Source: Diphasiastrum complanatum
Lineage: Eukaryota > Streptophyta > Lycopodiopsida > Lycopodiales > Lycopodiaceae
Length of the DNA: 64,000 nucleotides
NCBI GenBank assembly: GCA_029204225.1
Contig: CM055092.1
Span: forward strand, 98,896,912 to 98,960,911
Reading direction: 5' to 3'
Notes under the pieces: model-generated
The model's database searches: none
What the model was told of the DNA's origin: nothing
The model's input: the letters and a program-made list of their open reading frames with translations, nothing else
Program-made: the position numbers and the translations under genes
Part shown: positions 1 through 10,760 of the stretch, piece by piece
Layout of the letters: each line of letters begins with the position of its first letter
Position numbering within the stretch: position 1 is the stretch's first letter

Positions 1-1344
1 GAGCAATCGGCCCAGTGAGCAATCTCGCTAATTCAAAAGTCAAAATTTGTTTACAGTAAAAATCATTCCAAGTGCTTCTGTTTTTGTTGCCGAATAATTT
101 TTCTTTGAGGAGCTAAGCTGGCGATTTGCATAGTATATTGGATGGTCTTTCTTCTATTCATCCTTCTGGCTCAAACAAACACCAATACCAAATGCTGACA
201 CATCAACATAACAATAAAATAGTTTTGTCCGTAGCTAGGAGGTCTCAGAATTGGAGCATCAGTTCTTTGAATGCTCTCTGTTGTGATGTCGTCCAAATAT
301 AAGCAACTTGCTTCTTAAGTAACTACGTTAAAATAGTAGCAATATAGGCATGATTCTGGATAAATCTTTGATAATAACCCACATGTCCTAGGAAACCCCT
401 TAGTTCACTTAGATTCTTTGGTATCAACAAATTCTTGATAGCTTTGACTTTATCTTTGTCGACTTCAATACCTCTGCTGGATATTCTATGACCCAGAAAA
501 AGTATACCTTCTCTCAGACCGAAAAAACAAGTATCTCGACATCTTTGCAATGTAAGCTTCAGTTTCTGTTTATGAGTCTTAATATTACTGTAAACACATA
601 AATCATTAATGAAAATTTTGAAAAATGTTCTTAGAAAAGTAGAAAAAATCAGCATCGTAATTCTATGGAAAGTAACTGGTGCATTGCAAAGACCGAAGGG
701 AATTTTACTGTAGGCATAAGTGCCCCAATCACTAGTAAAAGTAGTCTTTGGTCGATCCTCCTTCCTTACTCCAATCTGACTTGATTATAACCAGAGAAGC
801 CATAACAGAAACTGTAACGTTCTTGTGCACCAACTTGGTCTAAAATAGATTTTGTGAAAGACAATGGATGGTGATCTTTCTTTGTAGCATCATTCAGCTT
901 CCGAAAATCCTAGCAAATCCGAATCTTGCTAGACTTCTTCTTTGGAACTACAACAATAGGTGATACCCATTCACTACTTAAGACAGGATAGATAATATCT
1001 ACGTTAAGATGCTTGTTGAGTTCATCCTTTACCATTAAAGAGTACTTTGGATTAAGATGATACTGTCTCTCTCAAACATGAAGTGCATCTTCTTTAAGAT
1101 CAATGCTGTGCTCACCAAATTCTGGAGATATTCCTTTCAAATCATCGAGCGACCGAGAAAATACATCTTGGTACTCTCTCAATAGTTCAGTAAATTCTGC
1201 TAACCTAGTCTCTCCAAGGGACTTCGAAACATGCACATATTTCCTAGGTTCAAGTTCGATTAGCTCTGTAGAATCAGATAGAATTATACTTTCCGTCGTA
1301 CTAGCCTGGATATGGCCATGAATCTCACGTATAGCTAACTTCAC
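1..1344 (-). pseudogene. gypsy pol (RT and RNase H) relic, copy 1
   Basis: Encodes the polymerase part of a gypsy element, which would copy element RNA to DNA. The longest frame (323-655) carries an RT palm and thumb: FINDLCVYS where the family has F/Y-x-D-D, then FLGHRIS and LRGFLGHVGYYQRFI. The 1072-1344 frame has the pre-RT linker with YQDVFSRSLDDL. Between them (660-1070) RT motifs appear in broken frames, for example VVPKKKSSKIRI. The 1-320 stretch holds decayed RNase H. The first catalytic Asp of the active site reads Asn, and frameshifts separate the blocks, so it is not functional. No aspartic protease motif lies between gag and this region. Confidence 0.8.
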
Positions 1345-1357
1345 AGATTTATTCTTA

Positions 1358-3135
1358 TTGTCAAATGATTTTTATCATCAAATTCTTGCTTTGGTCGAAG
1401 ATTTCTGTTTCGAGGACTTCCTTCGTTCCTTTGAAGGTACTTTTGTGTCATATTTCGAGGAGCTTTTGCTTCTTGTAGTCATTTTAAATAATTTGTTGAC
1501 ATCACCAGGCCAAGATTGGTCAACTGGCTTTGACTATTTAGCTTCAATGACATCAACCTTCTGCACAACAACATCAACCGAAGATTTTAGTTTCGTATCA
1601 GCAGTAGCAGCAGCAGTAGCAATATATTGGTACTTTGGATGCAGCTTCAACGGTTGTGGACAGTCCTGGCTCCTAGTAGTTTGAATACAAAGGAATAAAT
1701 CCGATCGGTTTTCGCGGCAACGGACAATCCGGCGAAAAGTGTCCAGGTTCACTACAATTGTAACAGTTTTCCAAAACTGGTTTATTCAAACTAGAAGGAC
1801 GAAAAAATTCTGGTGGGTTGTGTCTCTTTGGTGCAAACTTTGGTTTGCCTTGTTGGAATGGTACTACGGTACCTTGAACATAATTGGCAGTTGCATCATC
1901 TTGATATATAAAAAGACTGTCTGAGAAGGATCTTTGACATATTTCACTTTCACATATCTACACTCTTCTTTAGAATGTCTAGATGTACCACACTTTGTAC
2001 AACAAAGTGCTGAGTTCAAAGAAGAAGCTTTCAGTCTCTTGTTTGTAATTTTTGAAATCTGAACTTTTAGATCGTTAAATTTCCTATTAAGGTCAGCCAT
2101 GTTACTTTTCCAAAGCTTTTCCACTTTAGAAGTTGAAGACTTATCCTCATGATTTTTACCATCTTCTTTTCATTTAGACTTTCGTTTCTTTCTTCGATCG
2201 GTATCATTGGTTTCTGTGTCTGATGAGTCACTAGAATCAGAATCAGAATTGGAAAAACTTAAACTAGATTTAGATTTAGATTCATCTTCACTGTCACTAG
2301 AGTCATGCTTAGATTTTTGAGTACGTTTGGTAGAACATCTTTTATGTGCTAACTTGGAAGTCTCATAATTCTCAGCACTTACTTTGACTACTGTTAAAGA
2401 TGTCATATCTCCTTGTCTACAGTATCAGTCAATTTTCGATGGTAAACCTGCCAAAAATCACTCGAGCTGCATTGTGACAGGGTACACACCCGTTAATTTC
2501 CAATTAGATTCTCTACTTTTCATGTATACCTTCGAAGCAATTCTTTTTCTTTCTTCAAGACATTATTAAGTCGTCCAAGGATTTTGGACGAATAACCAAT
2601 TTCTTGAAAATGGTTTAAAAATGCATCTTTCAGTAGTACCCAAGTGGCAACATATTTTGGTTCAACTTGACTGTACCATATGTGTGGCTTGCTTTCTCGG
2701 AAAACCTGGAAAAATTCGCAACTTGTCTGCATCAGCACCTTGGTTATTCAAGTTAGCAATTGACTCGAACTGTGAAATGTAAATGTCAGCATGATATGAA
2801 GATGTTCCTTTAAAATAATCATATTTGATCTTCGAGATTGAAGTAAAGCGAGGAGCCAGGCCATCCATAATCAACTTTGGAACTGGATTCGGATCAGGCT
2901 TTGGAACTGGATTAACAAATTTAGAACCTAATTCAGCTACAGCAGAAGCTTCAGTTTCCAGTAGGTTTTCATAATTAAAATTCAAGAAGCGAGATTCTCT
3001 TCTTTGCAAAGATTCTTGAATTCTTTTGAAAAAAAAATCTCGAATGTTGGGGTTATTCTCGACGAATTGTAAATAAATAAAATCGACCAATAAAATGTGC
3101 TGCGAGAGCATGGCATCCTGTGCGTATAAGCCCAT
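1358..3135 (-). pseudogene. gypsy gag relic, copy 1
   Basis: Structural capsid/nucleocapsid gene, broken into frames at 2662-3135 (N-terminal part), 2170-2406 (a Ser/Asp/Lys-rich disordered linker) and 1864-2124 (zinc knuckle CTKCGTSRHSKEEC). A second knuckle lies near 1760 and is poorly preserved here, with a C-to-Y change and local deletion; in copy 2 it is clean. The N-terminal frame begins with MGLYAQDAMLSQHIL, which matches LTR-like DNA near 16,100, so that start may be non-coding element sequence read through. Several frameshifts. Confidence 0.75.
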
Positions 3136-3159
3136 GGCTCATTGCATCTTGTGCGTATA

Positions 3160-5834
3160 AGCCCATCACTCTATTACAAACAAGACTTTTCCTTCAAATA
3201 TTTTCAACCCGAGTGAATTCCCACAAGTAGTAATTTATATGACATAACATTCTTTCAGAAAAATAACTTCATGTTGGAAAGAATTCATATAAACTATTGT
3301 GATGTCTATATTCGAGAAATTACTAAGAAGTAAAGGATTAATTAAGAAAGCGAGAAATAGATTTTAGGGCCTCTGATTTTGTAATTAATGAGATACCACA
3401 TTGGGATCTAGATTAAACCTCAAAATTTTCCAAAATACCCCACATTTGATCAAATGGTTTTATTTTTCTCATATCGTGACTAGGTACTAAAATACACCCT
3501 GGATCATCAGATATTTAAAGTCATAGAATTTCCTTTCCAAAATTACTGATGTCCCATACCATCAGCTTTTCCTTCCAGAAAATACTTAACTGTCTCATCT
3601 GATATTCTAGAGATCCACTGATCATCTAGTTGTCCTATAATCACTATAAGATATTATCTCTTGTTCCCATATACTGGAGAACCCATTTTTTTGGATGACT
3701 GGCATGTCTATCAGATGAATACCACAATAAAACACCTGATCTTGTGATTTAAACAAAAGAATTAACACGATCTACATTACATTCTGATCCTTCCAGGTTA
3801 GTGATAAGCTTTATTGATGCATCAAATCTAGGGACAAGCTTCTATCAACTAACAGATCCAATGTAATCCATGTGTCACATTCTACTTCTAACATCACAAC
3901 TGACAGCCAAAACCGTAGATAACTCAATGGTTACAAAGATATAAGTTATGAATTCAACTAAATGAATTCCATCAAGGAAATTGATATCCGGTATATTATT
4001 TACTGTGATTATTAAAATCCTAGTTGCGAAGTACATTTCCTGCTCACACTTACTACCATTGATATCCACTCTTCTTCCCTCCTTAGAATTTTCAGTTTCC
4101 TGAAAATTTGTATTCAGCTAAGGTACTAAGAAGACGTAACAAAATTATTGTAGTAAAAAAGTCTGAAACAATTTCATCTCTATCCTATACTTGGGCTGAA
4201 TAACTGATCAACCAAAAATCATCTACTAGTATAGTCTAATCTACTGAATATAATTCACCATAGTATTTAATTGGAAATGAAATCAATTTTTTTTTCTTTT
4301 GATCACTTCCTATCAATTACCAATTTCAAATAAAATTGGACTATTTTTCTTTTTTATTGAACTGGCTTAAGAATTACTCCGTTAAAGTTGTCTGTAATTA
4401 ATGGAAATTTCATGAAATTTGGATTCGGGTACTTCTTTTTTTGTATTCACACAAAAAATTGTGGAATAAAGAATTGCCTCCAAATATTATCCATTTTATT
4501 CCAGTAATTACTTTAACAAGTATCTCAAAAGCTTTTGGCCCGTTCAATCTTAATGATTAAAATCATCAAGAACCCAAAACCAATTGATTGGTGTTCCACC
4601 GACTTGAAAAGGAGAAAACAAAACACAATTTAACTCCATGTACCGGGAGTATCAATACTCCAGAGTTAAATGGTTTAAAATGCATAATACCAAGCAATCG
4701 AATTCCTATACCGGGTATATGCCTGAGAACCATACTATTCTTTGGCTTAAAAAGATTCATTCCAAAAACCGATTATTAGAGCTTCACCAAAGATCCAATA
4801 GTACCAAAGTTCCATAAATCTGGGCTTACGTGTATCTGCCGATGTACAAAACAAAGTCCATGTAACTATCAATACTTACATCATTACAAGGTTTTCTTAA
4901 ATTGACAACTGAACAACGAGAAATCAAATTTCTGTAAGCGTGTGCTAGTAACTTAAATTTACCGGGTTGATTTTAAGGAATTAAAAGAATTCCCCTCTAA
5001 ACCAACTTAAAGTTACTCCATGTCTAAAACCTTGAAATGCCTTGACATCCGGCACGTAACAAGCATAACCATGCAATTCCCAAAATTGCCAAATTTGAAA
5101 CCCCTGCATGAGAGTCAAAACTGCCGGTCACTTCCCTTCAAAAATGCCAGACCAACATGCCTAAAAGTATCTACTTCCAAGGCCATGCAAAAACTTGAAC
5201 ACCAAACCCTAATAGGTTGAAGGGAATCCCGAACCCAAACAGTAGCCACCATCTCTTTGAAGAAATGCTTCCTCATCGCATCAAAATCAAAAAAAATTTG
5301 CCCCCAGTTCTTCCAATCTATGTTCCTAGGCATGCAAATTCACTGGAGGATCTACTTAGATAAACCTACCAATCCTCAATCTGCAGCCACCAGCATCCTA
5401 ACCAATATTGTCTACAGTCCATAGAAACTGGAAAGAATCAAATTTATTGATAATTTTACTATGAATCTAAACAAGATGTCAGGATTTGGAAAAGTATGGA
5501 TAAACATATGTATCCAAGCAGAATCCCACCTTGATCCAAGCAACGAAATCTCACATAACATATCCTTCTACACCATTTGAAAGTTTCCTCTAAAAAATTG
5601 GAAATTACTAGTGAATTCACACATTCTCAACATCTTTCAATCAAAATTAACCTTGTAGAAGAGCACTCTACCATAATTTCGAAAAGTATGCTACTTATCC
5701 AGACTTTGTGAATCCAACTCCATAATTCCCTTGAGAAAAAACAGCACTCCAGCCGGGATGTAAATCCAAGCACTTCAACTTCCAAATCGATGTAGAGCTT
5801 GCTTCCATCCTATCCAAGACCGCATCTTAGCCAG
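3160..5834. other. non-coding AT-rich stretch
   Basis: About 2.7 kb without a convincing gene; all frames are short and without recognisable motifs. Because a minus-strand primer site and LTR lie immediately to its right (5835 onward), it may be the decayed, non-coding interior of a copia-type or large non-autonomous LTR element. I could not find the matching left LTR. Confidence 0.4.
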
Positions 5835-6350
5835 GCTCTGATACCAATGTAAAGATCCTAGAGGATTGACCCTAAGATGAGGATAGGAGAACACAATAAG
5901 AGAGACAATGGAGCCAAACCACCCAACCAATCCTATATCAAAACCTAGATCTAGCCCGCAAGCCATGTCATGCGAAGCAAGAGGAAAAGAGAGAAACTGG
6001 TAACCTAAACTCCAATATATCGATGGGAGAATCCCTACGTCACTATATAGAGAGTAGAGTCATGTGCATGAAACCATGCAGCCCCCATGCAGGTCAACTA
6101 TAAATAGGTCTCATCTCTTCATGTAGTCCTCATGTCTATATCCCTCACAGAAATATGCAATACTCCATATGTCTCAATTAGATTGTCTGGGTCCTCTCAA
6201 GGTTATTAGTCACAAACTGGCCTTGACATGGAATTAAATCATGACATGACCAACAATCTCGAATACTGGAGGGCCGGTCTGTTAGATTTCTTATGCTCAG
6301 ACTTAACCGAAGACCGACAACATATTTCTAGGCCTTCACATTTTTTCCCT
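5835..6350 (-). mobile_element. copia-type primer site and LTR (minus strand), boundaries approximate
   Basis: GCTCTGATACCA at 5835-5846 is the reverse complement of the TGGTATCAGAGC primer site for initiator Met tRNA. It is followed by TGTAAAGATCC at 5848, a plausible LTR terminus. A CCTTCACA near 6340 could be the other end, giving about 500 bp, but this end is a guess. No partner LTR with the same sequence is visible in the window. The element interior would lie to the left (3160-5834) and holds no coding sequence. Confidence 0.45.
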
Positions 6351-7045
6351 TTGAGATTTAATATGCCTTAGAAATTATTTTAAGGCACCTTCATCTTTTT
6401 TGTCTTTTTTGCTCCTTAGCGAAAAATGCGACACACTAGCCAAGTGGCCATAATACCTTGGAAATCAGTTTTTAAAGCACCTTTGTCTTTTTCGCTCCTT
6501 ACCGAAAAATGCAACACATTGGCCAAGTGGCTAAAATACCTTAGAAATCATTTTTAGGCACCTACGCCTTTTTTGGCTTTTTTAGGTTTTCGCATTTTTT
6601 TGACCGACTTCGCCAACTTATGAGTAACCTTAAAACAGCTGGACAAACAAATATCCCAAAGGCGGTTGGCGGTTTCCAATTTTGTACAAATGTAAAGACT
6701 GGCATAAATAACCTTAAAGGCTTGTAGGATATTTTCTCTCTTGTAAATATCTATATTAGCTGAATCAAGCTATGGAAGTATTAATTTTTGGAATTCCTCT
6801 TTGAATCAAAGTCATTTGTAGCCAGCGATATCACCCTCAACAAGTTGAAGTTATTACTTCAAGCCATTGTACTCACTGTTGATATTTATTAGAGTGTAAT
6901 TTTTGTCTCACTATTGCATCGTTCATTGACTATATGAATTCTTCTACTTGAATATTTTTGTTGCTAAATGTTGCATTTCCGTTCCCACACACCTACGCTC
7001 TGAGCAACCGAGCCTCCGCTCGCCCACAACCACCGTTTTACGACA
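6278..7045 (+). mobile_element. copia 5' LTR (left boundary uncertain)
   Basis: Ends in CGACA directly before the primer site at 7046, so it is a plus-strand 5' LTR. The part around 6865-6910 (caagc-attgtact...gagtg) resembles the old LTR split at 43,590-43,625 and 50,057 onward, showing the same copia family. A TG at 6278 gives a possible start and a length near 770 bp, but it overlaps the LTR call to the left and is uncertain. The left part contains the tandem repeats listed separately. Confidence 0.5.
6363..6600. repeat. tandem repeat in copia LTR, about 2.6 units of 83-90 bp
   Basis: Units begin at 6363, 6453 and 6536 with A-T-[GA]-CCTT-[AG]-GAAAT. Each contains GCACCT, a T-rich block and GAAAAATGC-[GA]-ACACA, followed by GGCCAAGTGGC. 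The third unit is shorter and diverged. Their place in the upstream part of an LTR suggests a duplicated promoter or enhancer block; this is inference. Confidence 0.7.
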
Positions 7046-7057
7046 TGGTATCAGAAC
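7046..7057 (+). promoter_or_regulatory. primer-binding site for initiator Met tRNA
   Basis: TGGTATCAGAAC directly after an LTR ending in ACA. One base differs from the usual TGGTATCAGAGC. It marks the start of minus-strand DNA synthesis for the copia relic that follows. Confidence 0.75.
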
Positions 7058-7188
7058 AGACATTTCAGTAATCTACATTTTTACAACGGATTATCAGTCT
7101 TGTTTCTATCAAGACGTCTTTTTAGCAAACGCGCAGCCAACAGTATTCCGACAGTCATTGTTTCTACCAACGATCTCGTTCAACCATA

Positions 7189-7605
7189 ATGGATCCGGCA
7201 TCCAGTTCATCTCTCATTGACAAACTCGATGGAGATAACTACCATTTCTAGAAATTCAAGGTGAAGGTTATACTTCTAGCCAAAGATCTGTTGGACATTG
7301 TTGATGGCACAGAACTCAAACCAGAAGGTGATGCAACCGTCATCACCAAGTGGAAACTGAGAGATGGCAAAGCATTTGCCATGATCACCCTCAACATCAA
7401 GGACACTCAGATCAGCCACATATGTGCTGCTCAGACAGCTAAGAATGCATGGGACATCCTAGGAACTCTCTACGACATTAGAGGCATTACATCCAAGCTC
7501 CAACAAGATAGCAGAATACCATTTTTCAACAAATACCCTTTGATTATACAGATCAGACTGGAAGAACTCAAAAAATTAACAAAAACAGAGGTCAAAATCA
7601 CTTAA
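7189..7605 (+). pseudogene. copia gag (UBN2-type) relic
   Basis: N-terminal part of a copia gag protein. The start ATG at 7189 opens MDPASSSSLIDKLDGDNYHF, then TAG at 7249-7251 sits where this family has a Trp. After the stop the frame continues to 7605 with TKWKLRDGKAFAMITLNI and NAWDILGTLYD, typical of copia gag. It lies 131 bases after the primer site, as expected. The frame is lost after about 7500, where the sequence no longer matches gag. A related copy of the downstream protease part is at 31.2-31.8 kb and near 59.5-60.0 kb. Confidence 0.8.
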
Positions 7606-8520
7606 ACTGATGGATCAGCTACCATATTTTCATAAGAACTCTTGTAGGACCCACCATAGTCAGATCTAACTCAAATGGAGGTCTTATAGAAAGCTCTTCA
7701 GGAGTTATTTGTAAAGGAGTAGTAAAAAAAGAGCCTCTAGGAGAGTTCAAACAAGGGGAAACTTCAGAGCCTTCGCATGCCATGAATGAAAAGATTCAAA
7801 ATCTATATGCAAGACTAGAATGCACTTATCTTCTTTATATCAGATTGAAAAATATCCAAGATTGACTGCCAAAAGACATTTATGATCTGCAATAATCAGT
7901 ACCGTACAACAAATCTTCACTTATCTATTAGCTACACCTATTGGAAAATAGCTAATGATCCAATCCATCGTCATACTTAAACATGAACAATAGTGCTTGC
8001 GAAAAACCAACAAATAATACAAACAACCTAATTGTTGAAATTCATTTTTCACCTCTTCATTTTAGATTTACAAGTTATTCATATGGTCATATGAAATCTT
8101 AGGTTTTAAGGTTTTATTTGAACCTTAGGTTTTAAAATTTTATTTTAACCTTTTACCAATTTTGTAATGATCTTGTGAGTTTTTTATAAGGTTAGTTTGA
8201 AACGTTTTTATGAGCAACAAAAGCTTAAACCCTAAGACTCTTCAAACATCATTTTTTAATATACCATGTGATGGTTTTGTTGGAGTGAAATTAGATGTAT
8301 AATCAGATTGAGAGTACATGAAAAAGAGGGCCTCTAATGTGTATTCATTTTTGACAAAGTCCATCATTGGAGAATGTTCTTCTACATAGAGTACACAAGT
8401 AAAACATAGACTCCCAAGAGGGAGTACACTTTAGGCGTAATACCAACTAGAAGTAAATACCCAAAATCTCTTGTTCATAATCTTTATAGTCATTGTTGCC
8501 ACCTGCGGTAGTCTTGCCAT
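7606..8520. other. decayed retrotransposon tail and spacer before ARD locus
   Basis: No usable frame. The first about 250 bases may be decayed copia gag. From about 8030 the sequence is AT-rich spacer with repeats of AGGTTTTA (8098-8135). Nothing else recognised. Confidence 0.4.
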
Positions 8521-8523
8521 GCA

Positions 8524-8531
8524 TATATAAA
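8524..8531 (+). promoter_or_regulatory. candidate TATA box for the ARD locus
   Basis: TATATAAA is the only strong TATA element between the retrotransposon debris and the ARD exons. It lies about 490 bases before the proposed start codon. The stretch 8532-9012 would be the 5' leader. It contains a short upstream frame at 8566-8751 that shows no similarity I recognise and could be an untranslated or mistaken frame. Confidence 0.45.
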
Positions 8532-9012
8532 GGTTGGGTGTTGGTTCTCTCCGAGAAGACTTAGGATGCAGTGCCACCGCCACCTCTCCTTCACCCTTAA
8601 CCCTTCATCCCTACACGCGGCTCTGACCTTCTCGATCTATTACGCTACTTCGAAATCTGGGAAATCTCTCTCTCGATCTCTCGATCTTTTGGTTGCTTTT
8701 GCTCTCGTGCGCTCATACATATCACTGACGGTGGAGAAACTACCACACTAATGCTCTATAGCTAAAGATACTGCTAGCTAGTCCGCGGCTATTTCTCAAA
8801 AAACTACTCCGCCGCCTACTGATCGGGAGAAGTTTCCTGTCTCCAACGCCACCACTGCACTGCTGCTCTCTGAACCACCGATACCAGGAACAATTCTGAT
8901 GTATTGTTCCTGCATAAAGCTTACATTGGCACTCACTGGCTCTAACAGCAATTTGGGCTTCTGGTGCATAGTGTTTTTTGGTCGGTCTTATCTTAGTATA
9001 TTAAATTTCAGC

Positions 9013-10760
9013 ATGGAAATTGCCCAGATTCACGTTCAGGTGCGTGTTTACACCCTTGTTTTTGTGATGCTCGTTCGCAGCAGGAGTTTTCGTCAATGCT
9101 ATGTGTTGATAGTTTCTTGTAACTAATTGTATATTTCGTAGCTATTTGGGAGTGTGTACGGGCACCTGGGAGGTCATTGCTTAGTAGTGTGGGGTAATGA
9201 TTGAACATAGACTAGACAGAGTGTGAGTTTAATTCAACTTGCTGTTCCACGATCCGTCACTTACTCTAATTAATTTCTCTTGCATTCGTTGGCATTTCTA
9301 TATATTAGCTTGTCAGAGAGTTTTTCTTTCGGAATTGGTGAGAACATGTTTTTGAGTCGAAAGATGGTTTGATCCAAATCCCACGCAAGCAGTACACATC
9401 GCTTTCTTTCCTTCATAACTTCACATAGTCTTGCCAGCATTGTTCTAACATAGACGCAGCAACCTATAAATGGACTGATACTGAATGGTTGATCAGTTAT
9501 GACATTTCAGTTACAAAAGCTTTTGCTAGTTAAGACGTTCTAATTATATTGTTTTCACTGAATGTAGAAAGAGTTGGAAGCTTGGGAGTACAATGCAAAC
9601 GATGAGGATCACCGGCTTACGCACAAGTTTAATCCCAATCGTCCAGTGCCACAGGAACACATCCACGGTACTCACACTCAGCAAGCAACTACTGAGATTA
9701 GTTTTACTTGTACCTATTGGAGATATTGGAGAAGATATGAAAGGAGCAAATTCAAGCTGAATTTACTAACTATGCAAGTTTTGACTGTCAGAGCTGGGAG
9801 TGCTGACATGGAAGCTTGATGTAGACGAATGGGAAAAGAACACTTTGATAGAAACAATCAAGATGGATCGTGGGTACAAATACTCGGTATTGTCCTCGCC
9901 TAAATTGATTCAGTTGGTTTGGACTCTAGAGTTTCTATCAGCTTGAGTTTGTTATTGGAATCGCAATATTAAATCATGGGCCATAAATAGGAGGGAGAAG
10001 CTAATATTCTCAATGACGTGTGGCACTAGGAGGTCGTGACTGTTTGCCCCAAAGAGATGGAAGATTTCGAAGAAAAAGTGAAAGGATTTTTCGAAGAACT
10101 TATGCATTCTCAAGAGGAAATACGGTTGATACTTGATGGCAACGGTCAGAAGAGGCCATTAACGAATATTAGCTTAAAAATTAGAATATGTTGTTTTGTC
10201 TCTGTTTTCAGTCAAATTCAGTGATTGCAAGAACAATTTAGCCGTAATGGGTTGATCTTGCGTTTGCAGGCTACTAGGACATTCGAGATTATGACGGTAA
10301 ATGGATTCGTTTCCGCGTAACTAAGGGTGATATGATTGTTCTTCCTCCAGGAATGTTTCACAGGTTTACGATTGATGAGAACAATTATATCAAGGTAATG
10401 CAACCATGTATGAAACTTTTTCCCATCATAACGATTTCAGAATCTTGTTGATTGCAGTGCTAGTGTTACACTCTAAAGCCTGCATACTTGGGTACAGGCA
10501 CTTCTCTTGTACACAGACGTTCCATACAGGACCCAGCATGGAGCGGAGAGTGAAAGTGCTGCAAGGTAAGAAAGCCAGCCTCAGCATTGGGTAACATTCG
10601 CAAATTATCTTAACATTCATAAAGTTCTCGACTACCACGAAAAAAAGCAAGCTCTTTTACGTTGCTCTCATTGTCTGGATCGTGGTACAGGAAAGAATAC
10701 GTGGACAAAGTGCTGAATAACCCTGCGGCCGTTCATAGACACCGCATTACCACTCAGTGA
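9013..10760 (+). pseudogene. ARD: acireductone dioxygenase (ARD) family gene, seven exons, one in-frame stop
   Basis: ARD oxidises acireductone in the methionine salvage pathway. Exons fit GT-AG introns and keep frame throughout: 9013-9039, 9568-9667, 9792-9886, 10030-10144, 10270-10394, 10498-10565, 10691-10760. Together they give 199 residues, the usual family size. Matching stretches include EAWEYNANDEDHRL, ELGVLTWKL, the cupin block and VLPPGMFHRFTIDENNYIK, and a C-terminal RKEYVDKV. Two defects are visible. Codon 115 is TAG (10275-10277), within GY-stop-DIRD. Of the four metal ligands (H-x-H-x3-E and a later H), the first is Leu98, while His100, Glu104 and His143 remain. Exon 1 is the least certain. 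Without the stop it would read as a normal gene, so a recent pseudogene or a sequencing error are both possible. Confidence 0.85.

Larger units (their letters stand above)
1..3150 (-). mobile_element. Ty3/gypsy remnant, copy 1
   Basis: A minus-strand gypsy fragment that continues past the left window edge. In element order it has gag (3135 down to 1358), the linker before RT (1344-1072), RT (about 960-323) and the start of RNase H (below 320). Position 1 aligns with 21,339 and the whole segment is repeated at 21,339-24,490 with only scattered differences, so the two are copies of one sequence. Copy 1 has lost about 13 bases near 1668 that are present near 23,010. No LTR or primer site is visible at its right end. 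That end carries a short direct repeat of GCGTATAAGCCCAT around 3122-3165. Confidence 0.85.

Noticed and set aside
323-655. Endogenous pararetrovirus RT
   Set aside because: Gag with zinc knuckles, the linker and order of domains fit Ty3/gypsy; no movement protein or other pararetrovirus gene is present.
1358-1684. Plus-strand 108-codon frame, repeated at 22,696-23,031
   Set aside because: It is the shadow of gypsy gag on the other strand; conservation between copies comes from the duplication.
8566-8751. Possible transit-peptide exon upstream of ARD
   Set aside because: Ser/Leu-rich but with no join to the ARD frame and no family similarity; ARD is normally cytosolic. Left as possible leader.
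10265-10285. Alternative acceptor after TAG (10,276-10,277) that would remove the stop in ARD exon 5
   Set aside because: The preceding exon ends in phase 1, and starting at 10,278 gives a TGA within a few codons. No phase-0 GT donor exists at the end of exon 4.
9013-10760. Reassigned UAG codon in this organism, suggested by TAG stops in ARD and the unknown gene
   Set aside because: The intact copia frame of 1317 codons and other frames use normal stops, and the TAGs fit Trp or Gln decay. No evidence for a code change.
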